41,422 nt of DNA from an uncultured Pseudomonadota bacterium (GTDB lineage Bacteria; Pseudomonadota; Gammaproteobacteria; Methylococcales; Methylomonadaceae), in contig CAIYSZ010000011.1 in NCBI GenBank assembly GCA_903928965.1, positions 1 through 41,422 on the forward strand. The letters are read 5' to 3'. The notes beneath the pieces are model-generated. The model was not told where the DNA came from, did not search any database, and worked only from the letters and a program-made list of their open reading frames with translations. This document shows, piece after piece, positions 18,709-26,344 of the stretch (position 1 is its first letter; every line of letters starts with the position of its first letter). The position numbers and the translations under genes are program-made.

Positions 18709-20199
18709 ATGTACGAGGCGTTAGAAACGGCTGAAAACGTTAGTGGCCTGCGGCGGGTGGTAATCGATCCGGTGTCGCGGGTCGAGGGCCACGGCAAGGT
18801 GACTTTATTGTTGGACGCGGAAAACCAGGTTAAACAGGCTCGCCTGCATATCGTAGAGTTTAGAGGGTTCGAGAAGTTCATTCAGGGCCGCCCGTATTGG
18901 GAGTTGCCGGTGATGGTGCAGCGTTTGTGCGGCATTTGTCCGGTGAGCCACCATTTGGCGGCGGCGAAGGCGATTGATCAATTGGTAGGCGTGGACCCGC
19001 AAGATTTGCCGGAAACGGCGGATAAGATTCGGCATCTGTTGCACTATGGCCAGGTTTTGCAGTCGCATGCGCTGCATTTCTTTCATTTATCCAGTCCTGA
19101 TTTGCTATACGGTTTCGATAGCGACATCGCTAAACGCAATATTATCGCCGTGTTGGCGGATTTTCCGGAAGTCGGTTTACAAGGCGTTAAGCTGCGCAAA
19201 TATGGGCAGGAAGTGATCCGTGCGATTTCCGGTAAACGGGTGCATGGGGCGGCGGCGTTGCCCGGCGGGGTGGTCAAGGCCTTAAACCTGGAAGAGCGCG
19301 ATTATTTGCTGCAAGATATCGAGGATATCGTTAGCTGGGCGGAGCAGGCGGTAGGTTTGATCCAGCGGGTGCACGAAAGTAATTTGCCTCTGTATGACGA
19401 TTTTGCCACCATCCGCAGCCATTATTTGGGCTTGATTGCGCCTGACGGCGGATTGGAGCTATACCATGGCGGCTTGCGGGCAAAGAACGACCGCGGCGAA
19501 ACGTTGTTGGATCATTTTGACTATACTCGTTATGAGGAAGCGATTCAGGAAGAGGTTCGCTCTTGGACTTATATGAAGTTTCCGTTTTTGACCGCTTTAG
19601 GCCCGACCTTGGGTTGGTACCGGGTAGGGCCTTTGGCGCGGGTGAATAATTGTGATTTTATCGCCACGCCGTTGGCGGAAGCGGCGCGCTTAAGCTTTAA
19701 ACAGCATAGCGTTGAGTGTATGGTGCATAGCACCTTGGCGTTTCATTGGGCGCGTTTGATTGAGTTATTGCATTGTGCTGAACGTATCCGCGAGTTGTTG
19801 TTGGATCCGGCGATTCTGGGCCGGGAGCTGTTGGCGAAAGGGGAAAAACGACACGAGGGCATAGGGGTGATTGAAGCGCCGCGCGGCACTTTGTTTCACC
19901 ATTATCAAGTCGATGAGCAGGGTTTGGTGACCAAGGCTAATTTGATTGTGTCCACCACGAGTAATAATCAGGCGATGAATGAGTCGGTGCGGCAAGTGGC
20001 GTCGGTTTATTTATCCGGCCGTGAATTAAGCGAGCCGTTGTTGAACAATATTGAGGTGGCGATTCGCGCCTATGATCCCTGTTTGTCTTGCGCCACTCAC
20101 GCGGTTGGCAAAATGCCGTTGCGCTTGGAGTTGGTTGATGCCGCCGGGAATGTGGTGGACAGCGCGTCACGGAGCGCGGACGGCGGTTTTGCGCATTGA
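18709..20199 (+). CDS. hoxH: NAD-type [NiFe]-hydrogenase large subunit HoxH (group 3d-like)
   Basis: Catalytic subunit carrying the NiFe(CN)2CO centre; 496 residues before processing. The nickel ligands are in RLCGIC (Cys74, Cys77) and DPCLSC (Cys458, Cys461). The 32-residue tail after His464 is the part removed by the maturation protease. The sequence follows the HoxH pattern (VVIDPVSRVEGHGKV, HIVEFRGFEKFIQGRPYWE, VIEAPRGTLFHHY). ATG 18709 has GGAGATAAGG upstream; a TATAAT at 18666-18671 might be a -10 box but has no convincing -35. No HoxF, HoxU or HoxY is next to it, although these normally precede hoxH, so here the enzyme is incomplete unless they are elsewhere. Confidence 0.93.
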   Translation: MYEALETAENVSGLRRVVIDPVSRVEGHGKVTLLLDAENQVKQARLHIVEFRGFEKFIQGRPYWELPVMVQRLCGICPVSHHLAAAKAIDQLVGVDPQDLPETADKIRHLLHYGQVLQSHALHFFHLSSPDLLYGFDSDIAKRNIIAVLADFPEVGLQGVKLRKYGQEVIRAISGKRVHGAAALPGGVVKALNLEERDYLLQDIEDIVSWAEQAVGLIQRVHESNLPLYDDFATIRSHYLGLIAPDGGLELYHGGLRAKNDRGETLLDHFDYTRYEEAIQEEVRSWTYMKFPFLTALGPTLGWYRVGPLARVNNCDFIATPLAEAARLSFKQHSVECMVHSTLAFHWARLIELLHCAERIRELLLDPAILGRELLAKGEKRHEGIGVIEAPRGTLFHHYQVDEQGLVTKANLIVSTTSNNQAMNESVRQVASVYLSGRELSEPLLNNIEVAIRAYDPCLSCATHAVGKMPLRLELVDAAGNVVDSASRSADGGFAH

Positions 20200-20681
20200 A
20201 GGCTGTGGTCAAGCCTTTGCTGGCGATAGGTTACGGTAATCCAGGCCGGGGCGACGACGCCTTGGGTTTGCTGTTGCTGGATAAACTGGCGGCGGAAGCG
20301 GATTTGAGCGATATTGACTTGTTGAGCGATTTCCAATTGCAGATCGAATATGCGTTGGAGTTGCGGGATCGGCGTCAAGTTTGGTTTTTTGACGCTTCCG
20401 TGTCGGGGACGGCGCCCTTTTGCTGCACGCAATTGCAGGCCGAATATGACCGGAGTTATAGTAGTCACGCCTTAAGCCCGGCTGCCTTGTTGCAGGTTTA
20501 TTGGACGGTTTGCGGCGCGCCGCCGCCGCCGGCTTTTTTGTTGAGCGTGCGGGGAGAAGCGTTTGCTCTCGGCGATCCTGTGTCCGCCGCCGCCGAGTTC
20601 AATCTAAGCGCGGCGTGGGAATTTTTGCGCTTGCAATGGCCTGGGGCGAGCTTAAAGCGACAGGATAAAAATGATGATTGA
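20196..20681 (+). CDS. hoxW: Hydrogenase maturation protease (HoxW-type)
   Basis: Endopeptidase of the HybD/HoxW family that removes the C-terminal tail of the large subunit after nickel insertion; 161 residues. The N-terminal block AIGYGNPGRGDDALG contains the first metal-sensing acidic residue, FDASVSG the second, and SSHALSPAALL the histidine. It overlaps the hoxH stop by four bases, which fits HoxH being its substrate. The start is TTG 20196 or GTG 20205. Confidence 0.88.
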   Translation: MKAVVKPLLAIGYGNPGRGDDALGLLLLDKLAAEADLSDIDLLSDFQLQIEYALELRDRRQVWFFDASVSGTAPFCCTQLQAEYDRSYSSHALSPAALLQVYWTVCGAPPPPAFLLSVRGEAFALGDPVSAAAEFNLSAAWEFLRLQWPGASLKRQDKNDD

Positions 20682-20693
20682 TGAAGAGCGGCC

Positions 20694-21044
20694 ATGTTCG
20701 AGCCTACGCAAATGTTTGAGTTAAAAGAATTCGGTAACGTCTTGCTGCTGAGCATGACGGAAAAGCGCTTGGACGCCAGCATGTCTAACGCTTTTAAGCT
20801 AAAGTTATTTGAATTGGTCAATAATGGTCAGCACCTGGTTTTGCTGGATTTGGCGGACGTGGATTTTATAGATAGTAGCGGTTTGGGCGTGTTGGTCAGT
20901 TGCTTGAAAAAATTTGCGAGCGTGAACGGCAAGCTTGTTTTGTGCGGTTTGCAGCCGGCGGTAGTTTCCATGTTTAAATTGACGCGCATGGACCGGGTGT
21001 TTCCGATTTATCCTGACGCGGACTCAGCCTTGGCCGTTTTTTGA
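20694..21044 (+). CDS. STAS-domain anti-anti-sigma factor
   Basis: Single STAS domain of 116 residues, resembling SpoIIAA/RsbV. The phosphorylation site is the serine pair in VDFIDSSGLGVLVSCL (about residues 60-75). In this family the unphosphorylated form binds a partner kinase and frees its target. The next gene encodes exactly such a kinase, so the two form a partner-switch module. It follows hoxW by 12 bp and could be in the same transcript. Confidence 0.88.
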   Translation: MFEPTQMFELKEFGNVLLLSMTEKRLDASMSNAFKLKLFELVNNGQHLVLLDLADVDFIDSSGLGVLVSCLKKFASVNGKLVLCGLQPAVVSMFKLTRMDRVFPIYPDADSALAVF

Positions 21045-21074
21045 CGCTTCAATATTTTCTAGGTACGGATAGAT

Positions 21075-21581
21075 ATGAATAATGCGATCCTAGTTGACCA
21101 ACCTGATTTGGAAGGCGTCGGCAACTGCGTTGGTCAAGTCAATTTTACGATTTTGAATCGCTTTGAGGACGTTAGGTTGCTGGCTATCGCTATTGGCGCG
21201 ATTGCTAAATTGAATTTTAACGATGAGGCTAGCGCAAGAATCGAGTTGGCTTTGGCGGAGGCGTTGAATAATGTGGTGGAGCATGCTTACGCCGGTGTGG
21301 CGGAAGGCGCGGCGGAAATTACGGTGCATTATTGTTTGTATGCGGATAAATCCTTGCTTAGGGTGATTGATCGCGGCGCGACCATGCCGCCGGATTGCAT
21401 TGCGCGCCTTTGCGGCCCTGCGTGCGAGATTAGCGAGGAAGACGAACCGGGTTGGCCGCCGGTGGAGGAATTGCCGGAAGGCGGCTTTGGGCTGGGGCTC
21501 ATTAGAAATTGCATGTCCTTGGTCGGCTATGGTGCGTCGGAAGGGTGTAATTGTTTGGTGATGGTGAAGCATTTTGCTTAA
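21075..21581 (+). CDS. RsbW-like serine kinase / anti-sigma factor
   Basis: HATPase_c_2 protein of 168 residues. The N box is ELALAEALNNVVEHAY (about 56-71), the G1 box is VIDRG, and the G2-type loop is EGGFGLGLIRN. Such kinases phosphorylate a STAS partner and bind a sigma factor or another output. No sigma factor or PP2C phosphatase gene is adjacent, so the output is unknown. It is convergent with the small gene at 21611-21889. Confidence 0.87.
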   Translation: MNNAILVDQPDLEGVGNCVGQVNFTILNRFEDVRLLAIAIGAIAKLNFNDEASARIELALAEALNNVVEHAYAGVAEGAAEITVHYCLYADKSLLRVIDRGATMPPDCIARLCGPACEISEEDEPGWPPVEELPEGGFGLGLIRNCMSLVGYGASEGCNCLVMVKHFA

Positions 21582-21610
21582 AGGCCGGCGGCTTGGATGT
21601 CAGGCCGGGT

Positions 21611-21889
21611 TTATCGGTTTTTTTCGTTGATCAATGCTTGGTCGGTAATGATTTTTAATAAATGGGCTAGGTTGGCGTAGAGGTCCTGGTATTCAGGATG
21701 TCGGTCAATGAGGGGCATGATTTGCCTTGTGTGTTGGATAAATTCTTCCAGCACTTGTTGGTCCCAGTTGTCGAGGAGGGCGCCGGTTTCCAGACGTTGC
21801 AATATGTCCTCGGTTTTTGGTATGACGTCTTCGTTTAATTGCTCCAGTAGTACTATCGCGATGCCTAAATCGTCGTGTGTATGTTGCAT
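21611..21889 (-). CDS. Small hypothetical helical protein
   Basis: 92 residues, with no family that I recognise. It is rich in L, I, E, D and Q, probably all alpha-helical, with no cysteine and no membrane segment. Amphipathic stretches include IAIVLLEQLNEDVIPKTEDI and LYANLAHLLKIITDQALI. It follows pyrD on the same strand after 46 bp and may be cotranscribed. The amino-acid balance looks like a real protein, and the opposite-strand frame (cysteine- and serine-rich) looks like a shadow. Confidence 0.65.
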   Translation of the reverse strand: MQHTHDDLGIAIVLLEQLNEDVIPKTEDILQRLETGALLDNWDQQVLEEFIQHTRQIMPLIDRHPEYQDLYANLAHLLKIITDQALINEKNR

Positions 21890-21935
21890 GTTCGGGATCT
21901 CGGTGGGGGCAAGGGTTTGTATTTTAAAGTTGCGA

Positions 21936-22946
21936 TTAACACTCGGCTAAAATTTCGTGGATTAGTTCCGGGCCGCGGTAGATAAGGCCGCTGTAAATTT
22001 GCACTAGACTGGCCCCGGCGGCGAGTTTATCCTTGGCATCCGCTGCGGAGAGCACGCCGCCGGCGGCTATGATGGGGATTTTGCCTTGCAGGGTTTGCGC
22101 CAGAACGTTCACTACGTGGTCGGCTTGCGTTTTTAGCGGCCTGCCACTGAGTCCGCCTGCTTGGTTGGCCAGGGGGTGGTTTTGCACCTTGTCGCGGCGC
22201 AAGGTTGTGTTGGCGGCTATTACCGCTTCTATTTCATATTCTAGCAGTAATTCGGCAATCTGGGCGATTTCCGGGTCGCTTAGGTCCGGAGCGATTTTAA
22301 CGGCGAGCGGTGTGCGGCGGCCGTGTTGGGTTTGCAGCCTTAGTTGTTCGTTTTTTAGGGCTTCAAGCAGCGATTTCAGTTCGCTGCTTTGTTGCAATTG
22401 GCGTAGGTTTTGGGTGTTGGGAGATGAGATGTTGACGGTGATGTAGTCTGCATACGGGTAGGCTTTGCGCAAGCCGGTCAAATAGTCGGCGGCGGCGTTT
22501 TGGATGGGGGTGTCGGCGTTCTTGCCGATGTTGATGCCCAGTATGCCGGTATAGTGGCGGCGGCGGACGTTTTCCAGTAAATGCTCCAGCCCTAGGTTGT
22601 TGAATCCCATGCGGTTGATGATGGCTTGCTGTTCCGGGAGCCGGAATAGGCGCGGTTTGGGATTGCCGGGTTGCGGGCGCGGGGTGACGGTGCCGATTTC
22701 TATGCCGCCGAAGCCGAGCGCGCCCAAGGCGTCTAGGTAGTCGCCGTTTTTATCCAAACCGGCGGCTAGCCCTAGCCGGTTGGGGAAGTTCAAGCCCATG
22801 ACCGTAACCGGCTTGCCCGCCGGCGGCGGCGGGAACAGCGGCAGCCGGCTTAGCCGCGCTAGATTTAAGGCCTCTAGGGTCAAGTGGTGAGCGGTTTCCG
22901 GGTCAAGTTGGAACAGCAGCGGTTTTAGCCAGGGGTAGAGGTTCAT
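21936..22946 (-). CDS. pyrD: Dihydroorotate dehydrogenase (quinone), class 2
   Basis: Membrane-associated FMN enzyme that oxidises dihydroorotate to orotate with quinone as acceptor; 336 residues, the class 2 length. Evidence: an N-terminal helical extension (PWLKPLLFQLDPETAHHLTL), FPNRLGLAAGLDKNGD, GFGGIEIGTVTPRPQPGNPKPR, the catalytic-Ser block VNISSPNTQNLR, and the FMN phosphate loop IIAAGGVLSAADAKDKLAAGASLVQIYSG. It follows thiO by 9 bp on the same strand. Confidence 0.96.
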   Translation of the reverse strand: MNLYPWLKPLLFQLDPETAHHLTLEALNLARLSRLPLFPPPPAGKPVTVMGLNFPNRLGLAAGLDKNGDYLDALGALGFGGIEIGTVTPRPQPGNPKPRLFRLPEQQAIINRMGFNNLGLEHLLENVRRRHYTGILGINIGKNADTPIQNAAADYLTGLRKAYPYADYITVNISSPNTQNLRQLQQSSELKSLLEALKNEQLRLQTQHGRRTPLAVKIAPDLSDPEIAQIAELLLEYEIEAVIAANTTLRRDKVQNHPLANQAGGLSGRPLKTQADHVVNVLAQTLQGKIPIIAAGGVLSAADAKDKLAAGASLVQIYSGLIYRGPELIHEILAEC

Positions 22947-22955
22947 AGCTTGAAT

Positions 22956-24068
22956 TTATGGCGTTAATTGATAGGGGGCGGGGTCGAAGGCCGGCGGGCG
23001 CGCTAATAGAATATCGCTAAGCAGTTGCGCGGAAGCCGGGCCCATGACCAGGCCGTTGCGAAAATGGCCGGCGTTGAGGCTGAGGTTGTCGGCGGCCGGG
23101 TGGCGGCAGATGAACGGCACGCCGTTGGGGGCGCCGGGACGCAAGCCGGCCCAGTGGTGGGCGACCGGGAAGCGCCTAAGCTCCGGCAACAGGTCGACGG
23201 CGAAAGCGTGCAGGCGCTCGCTAGCGGCGGCGGTGACGGTTTTGTCGAAGCCTGTGCTTTCCACGGTGCTGCCGGCCAGGATTTTGCCGTCGCGGCGTGG
23301 TATCAGGTAATGTTCGCCGTGCAGTATCATGTGTTCCAGCAGGCCGGGCGGAGCGTCGAAGGCCAGCATTTGGCCCTTGACCGGTTCAATGGACGGAGGC
23401 TGGCCGGGCAGGCGGGCTAGCAGTTCGCCTGTCCATGCGCCGCTGCAGACGATGAGTTCGTTGAAGTCTATGCGCTGGCCGCCCGCAATGAGGGCTTGGG
23501 CGCGGCGGTTTTCGATGTGCAGGGGCGCGATTTCGGTGTGTTCAATAAAATTTACGCCGATTTGGCGTAAATAGTGTTGCAGCGCTTGCAGTAAGCGGGG
23601 GTTTCGGATTTGGGCTATCCGCGGCAGCCATAGCGGCTGGTCGAAATGCGCGCCGAAACGTTGTGTTTGCGCGGCGGGCGGGGCGGCGTGCGCTTGCCCG
23701 TTTTGCCGGCACCATGCTAGGGCCTCGTCCAGGTCTGGAGTTTGGCTGATCAGCATGCCGCAAGGCGTCCATTCGGCGTCAATGCCTGTAGCTTGCAATA
23801 ATTGCTGGTGTAATTCCGGAAATTTTGGCAAGCTATGCCGCACCAAGGTGGAAATGGCCGGCGCTTGCCGCCATGGATACAAGGGGAGCAGGATGCCGCC
23901 GCCGGCCCAGGAGGATTCTCGGCCGGCGGCGGATTTGTCCAAGATGGCGACTTCGCGTCCGGCAAGGCGCAGTTCGCGCGCGGTCAGCATGCCGCTGACG
24001 CCGGCGCCGATGATGACGATTTCGCTGAACGTTGGCATGGGGCACCGTGGGAGTTGCGGGAGAGACAT
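22956..24068 (-). CDS. thiO: Glycine oxidase ThiO (DAO-family FAD oxidoreductase)
   Basis: FAD-dependent oxidase that converts glycine to iminoglycine for thiazole synthesis in the thiamine pathway. The Rossmann FAD loop VIIGAGVSGMLTARELRLAGREVAILDKS starts near residue 18; SSWAGGGILLP, PVKGQMLAF, YLIPRRDGKILAGSTVE and the C-terminal WAGLRPGAPNGVPFIC/GHFRNGLVMGP blocks match ThiO. Starts at 24068 and at 24038 (MPTFSEIVIIGAG) are both possible and neither has a clear ribosome site. No other thi gene is nearby. A related amino-acid oxidase is the alternative. Confidence 0.88.
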   Translation of the reverse strand: MSLPQLPRCPMPTFSEIVIIGAGVSGMLTARELRLAGREVAILDKSAAGRESSWAGGGILLPLYPWRQAPAISTLVRHSLPKFPELHQQLLQATGIDAEWTPCGMLISQTPDLDEALAWCRQNGQAHAAPPAAQTQRFGAHFDQPLWLPRIAQIRNPRLLQALQHYLRQIGVNFIEHTEIAPLHIENRRAQALIAGGQRIDFNELIVCSGAWTGELLARLPGQPPSIEPVKGQMLAFDAPPGLLEHMILHGEHYLIPRRDGKILAGSTVESTGFDKTVTAAASERLHAFAVDLLPELRRFPVAHHWAGLRPGAPNGVPFICRHPAADNLSLNAGHFRNGLVMGPASAQLLSDILLARPPAFDPAPYQLTP

Positions 24069-24113
24069 AATAATTAATAAGGGAAGCGTGACGCTTACAT
24101 TTTGACAATTTTA

Positions 24114-24132
24114 AACCTGTTGTAAACAGGTT
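24114..24132. promoter_or_regulatory. Perfect 8-bp-arm palindrome in the thiO/porin intergenic region
   Basis: AACCTGTT (24114-24121) and AACAGGTT (24125-24132) flank GTA, giving a perfect inverted repeat followed on the plus strand by a T-rich stretch. No plus-strand gene ends upstream, so an intrinsic terminator makes little sense. A repressor or activator operator for thiO, which starts at 24068 or 24038 on the minus strand, is more plausible. Confidence 0.4.
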
Positions 24133-24185
24133 GTTGTTTTTTTTTGACAAATAAATGCCGAATGTTACGTTGTTTTTCCATATTA

Positions 24186-24227
24186 TTGATATAAATCAAT
24201 TTTTGCAGCTAAAAAATTACTTAAAAT
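24186..24227 (+). promoter_or_regulatory. Class II FNR/Anr-dependent promoter
   Basis: TTGATATAAATCAA (24186-24199) is a perfect match to the FNR consensus TTGAT-N4-ATCAA. A -10 hexamer TAAAAT sits at 24222-24227. If the box is centred at -41.5 (class II position), the start is at 24234 and the -10 must fall exactly at 24222-24227, as observed. The gene behind it is the outer-membrane protein at 24338, giving a ~104-nt leader. Oxygen limitation would be the inferred signal. Confidence 0.75.
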
Positions 24228-24246
24228 CACTTGTAAGCTTAGGTAT

Positions 24247-24275
24247 TTGCTGCTAGTATTGCCAATGCGTATAAA
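24247..24275 (+). promoter_or_regulatory. Second, sigma-70-type promoter of the porin gene
   Basis: TTGCTG (24247-24252) and TATAAA (24270-24275) are separated by 17 bp. This could provide basal expression independent of the FNR box lying 50 bp further upstream. The leader from here would be about 55 nt and ends in a strong ribosome site (GAGGAGGG). Confidence 0.5.
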
Positions 24276-24337
24276 TCCTGTGTTGCTGCCACGCAAAAAT
24301 GCAGTCTTTACAATAACAACCCGAGGAGGGTCTAACA

Positions 24338-25237
24338 ATGACATTGAATAAAACCAAATTAGCCATCGGCGTAGCGGCCGCGTTTTCTCTGACCGCGATG
24401 ACCGCTCATGCGGACGCTGCCAGCGCCAGTGCAAAACGCACCGCTGATGAAGCCGCGCAAAAAGCGCAAGCCTTGGAAGCGCAATTGCAACAAATGTCCA
24501 GCATGATGCAATCCATGCAGGCTGAATTGAACCGGGTTAAAGCCGCTTCCGAACAAGCCGCCGCTGCTTCCGCAAAAGCTTCCACCGCTTCCGCCAAGGT
24601 TGAGGAGTTGGATCAATGGATGGCTTCCGTGAAAAGCACTCCGGAGCCGGTTTCCGCTAAAGACAATTTGGTTGCGGTACGCGGCGGCTGGGAAGTGTTG
24701 GATCACGCCCGCGCCAATTCCAACGGCGCTTTGGACCCAGGCGGCGTTTTGTCTAGCAACGCCAATGCGCAAGGTTATTATTTCGGCGGCGCGTTCGACT
24801 ATAACGTGAACAATGATTTGTTCGGCGTTATGGATGATACTTCCTTCCAAGTTGAGTTGGGCTTTGAATATTCTCAATTCGGCCGCGGCGCCAACGCTTT
24901 GTCCGCTACTTATTTGGGCGGCGGCGTGGTTAACCCGTCTACCTCTACCGACGCGCGTCTGCGTTTGAACGCTTCGCCAAAAATCAAATTTAACCACGGC
25001 GGCAAATTGCGTCCTTGGTTGATTCCTGTCGGTTTGGAAATCAACATCCTGGGCGTGCCTTCCAACGCGGTTTCCGTTTTGAACTCAGGCATGCAATTCG
25101 GCGGTGGCGCGGAATATGACATTTGGAGAGGCATCGTATTAGGTACCGACGTACGTTACCACTACGCCACCAGCAACGTCGACGGCGTTAACACCAACGG
25201 CGTTAGCACCGGCGGTTATATCGGCTTCAAATTCTAA
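24338..25237 (+). CDS. Outer-membrane beta-barrel protein with N-terminal coiled coil
   Basis: 299 residues. A signal peptide ends near AHA (about residue 25). Residues ~26-100 form an Ala/Gln/Lys-rich coiled coil (AQKAQALEAQLQQM and following), then from ~108 a beta-rich domain with many Gly/Tyr/Phe strands and a C-terminal phenylalanine (YIGFKF) as in Omp85-inserted barrels. The coiled coil may bind peptidoglycan or trimerise. Codon use is narrower than in neighbours (for example GCC/GCG/GCT and CGC/CGT, few rare codons), suggesting high expression, which fits the strong ribosome site and terminator. Exact family unknown; porin-like or OmpW/OmpA-like barrel are options. Confidence 0.8.
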   Translation: MTLNKTKLAIGVAAAFSLTAMTAHADAASASAKRTADEAAQKAQALEAQLQQMSSMMQSMQAELNRVKAASEQAAAASAKASTASAKVEELDQWMASVKSTPEPVSAKDNLVAVRGGWEVLDHARANSNGALDPGGVLSSNANAQGYYFGGAFDYNVNNDLFGVMDDTSFQVELGFEYSQFGRGANALSATYLGGGVVNPSTSTDARLRLNASPKIKFNHGGKLRPWLIPVGLEINILGVPSNAVSVLNSGMQFGGGAEYDIWRGIVLGTDVRYHYATSNVDGVNTNGVSTGGYIGFKF

Positions 25238-25263
25238 TTTGATCTCGTAGCCGAAAGCGAAAG

Positions 25264-25295
25264 AGGGAGGCGGCCGTCAACGTCTCCCTTTTTTT
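25264..25295 (+). terminator. Intrinsic terminator of the porin gene
   Basis: AGGGAGGCG (25264-25272) pairs with CGTCTCCCT (25281-25289) around an 8-base loop, with one G-U pair, and is followed by seven T (25289-25295). It lies 27 bp after the stop codon. Confidence 0.9.
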
Positions 25296-25336
25296 GTGGG
25301 TGGTTGGTGGGAAATTACTTTGTGGGAGAGCTATAG

Positions 25337-25627
25337 TTGTCAATACCTGATTTTCAAAGTTTAATGTTTCCTGTTTTGCGGTTGGCTGGCGTGGGCGAGG
25401 TGAAAATTTCCGACGTGGTGGAAAAGCTGGCGGATGAGTTAGCTTTGTCGGCTGAAGACCGTTCTCATCTTCTACCATCTGGAAAACAAACAACTTTTGC
25501 TAATCGGGTAAACTGGGCAAAGAGTTATTTGGGGAAAGCTGGTTTGGTTGTATTGACCAAGCGGGCTCATTTCCGAATTACTGCGGAAGGGCGTGAAGTT
25601 TTGGTGGTCCCCCCCCGAACGTATTGA
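25337..25627 (+). CDS. mrr: Mrr-type restriction endonuclease, N-terminal part (frameshifted)
   Basis: 96-residue ORF matching the winged-helix DNA-recognition half of Mrr: IPDFQSLMFPVLRLAG, then LSAEDRSHLLPSGKQTTFANRVNWAKSYLGKAGLV and KRAHFRITAEGREVL. The TTG start at 25337 has GGGAGAG upstream. The frame runs into a stop just after a C8 tract (25609-25616). With seven C the frame would read VVPPERIDIKYL and join the catalytic half exactly. Mrr proteins are modification-dependent (type IV) restriction enzymes. As written the enzyme is split. See the next two entries. Confidence 0.8.
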   Translation: MSIPDFQSLMFPVLRLAGVGEVKISDVVEKLADELALSAEDRSHLLPSGKQTTFANRVNWAKSYLGKAGLVVLTKRAHFRITAEGREVLVVPPRTY

Positions 25628-26246
25628 CATTAAGTATCTGACGCCTTTCCTAGGCTTTCAGCAATTCCGTTACGGGAAGGATGAGGGCGATGCCGACGAC
25701 TTGGGGTCTTCGCTTAATGCCGATGACAAATTTTTAACTCTGACCCCGGATGAGGTCATGCGCGATGCGCATCGTCGACTGGATGTTGCCTTGGCGGAGG
25801 AATTGATGCAACGCATTCGTGCCGGTACACCCGCGTTTTTTGAAAGCTTGGTGGTGCGTCTGCTGGTGGGGATGGGATATGGAGGTTCAGCCGCCGATAT
25901 CAGTAAGGCGCTTGTAGGCGGCGTTGATGGCGTTATTGATCAAGACCCGCTCGGTCTTGACCGTATCTGTGTGCAGGCAAAACGCTATGCTGATGGCAAC
26001 ACGGTTAGCGCAAGCGCCATTCGCGACTTTTTTGGTAGTCTAGACCGGTTCAAGGCTACCAAGGGATTGTTTGTCACCGCTTCGACTTTTTCCACCGAGG
26101 CCAGGAATACTGCAGGTCTACTTAGTAAACGGATTGTGCTCATCGACGGAGAACAATTTACTCGCTTGATGATCCGTCATGGTATTGGTTGCCGCATTGA
26201 AGAGACTTTATATGTCAGGAAGGTGGATGAGGAGTTTTTTGAGTAA
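25593..26246 (+). CDS. mrr: Mrr-type restriction endonuclease, C-terminal catalytic part
   Basis: PD-(D/E)xK nuclease half. AFFESLVVRLLVGMGYGG leads into GGVDGVIDQDPLGLDRICVQAKRY, where the Asp of VDGVID and the QAK triad are the catalytic residues of the Mrr_cat family. GLFVTASTFSTEAR completes the core. The frame is open from a GTG at 25593, but the part upstream of the C8 tract is out of register with the N-terminal half. Natural translation probably needs slippage or a corrected tract. It sits at the left edge of the accessory island, 90 bp after a terminator. Confidence 0.8.
   Translation: MKFWWSPPERIDIKYLTPFLGFQQFRYGKDEGDADDLGSSLNADDKFLTLTPDEVMRDAHRRLDVALAEELMQRIRAGTPAFFESLVVRLLVGMGYGGSAADISKALVGGVDGVIDQDPLGLDRICVQAKRYADGNTVSASAIRDFFGSLDRFKATKGLFVTASTFSTEARNTAGLLSKRIVLIDGEQFTRLMIRHGIGCRIEETLYVRKVDEEFFE
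25609..25616 (+). repeat. C8 homopolymer at the mrr frameshift
   Basis: Eight consecutive C separate the two halves of mrr. Seven would restore a single ORF of about 303 codons. The tract may be a phase-variation switch, a fixed mutation or a sequencing error. Confidence 0.85.
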
Positions 26247-26344
26247 ATATTTACCTTTTTAAACAGGCTACAGCTACTAAATCAAGCGGGGTTGCTTTAG
26301 AATAGTGTTTAGTTTGGGGAGTTTTTGGCGAGTCGATAAACATG

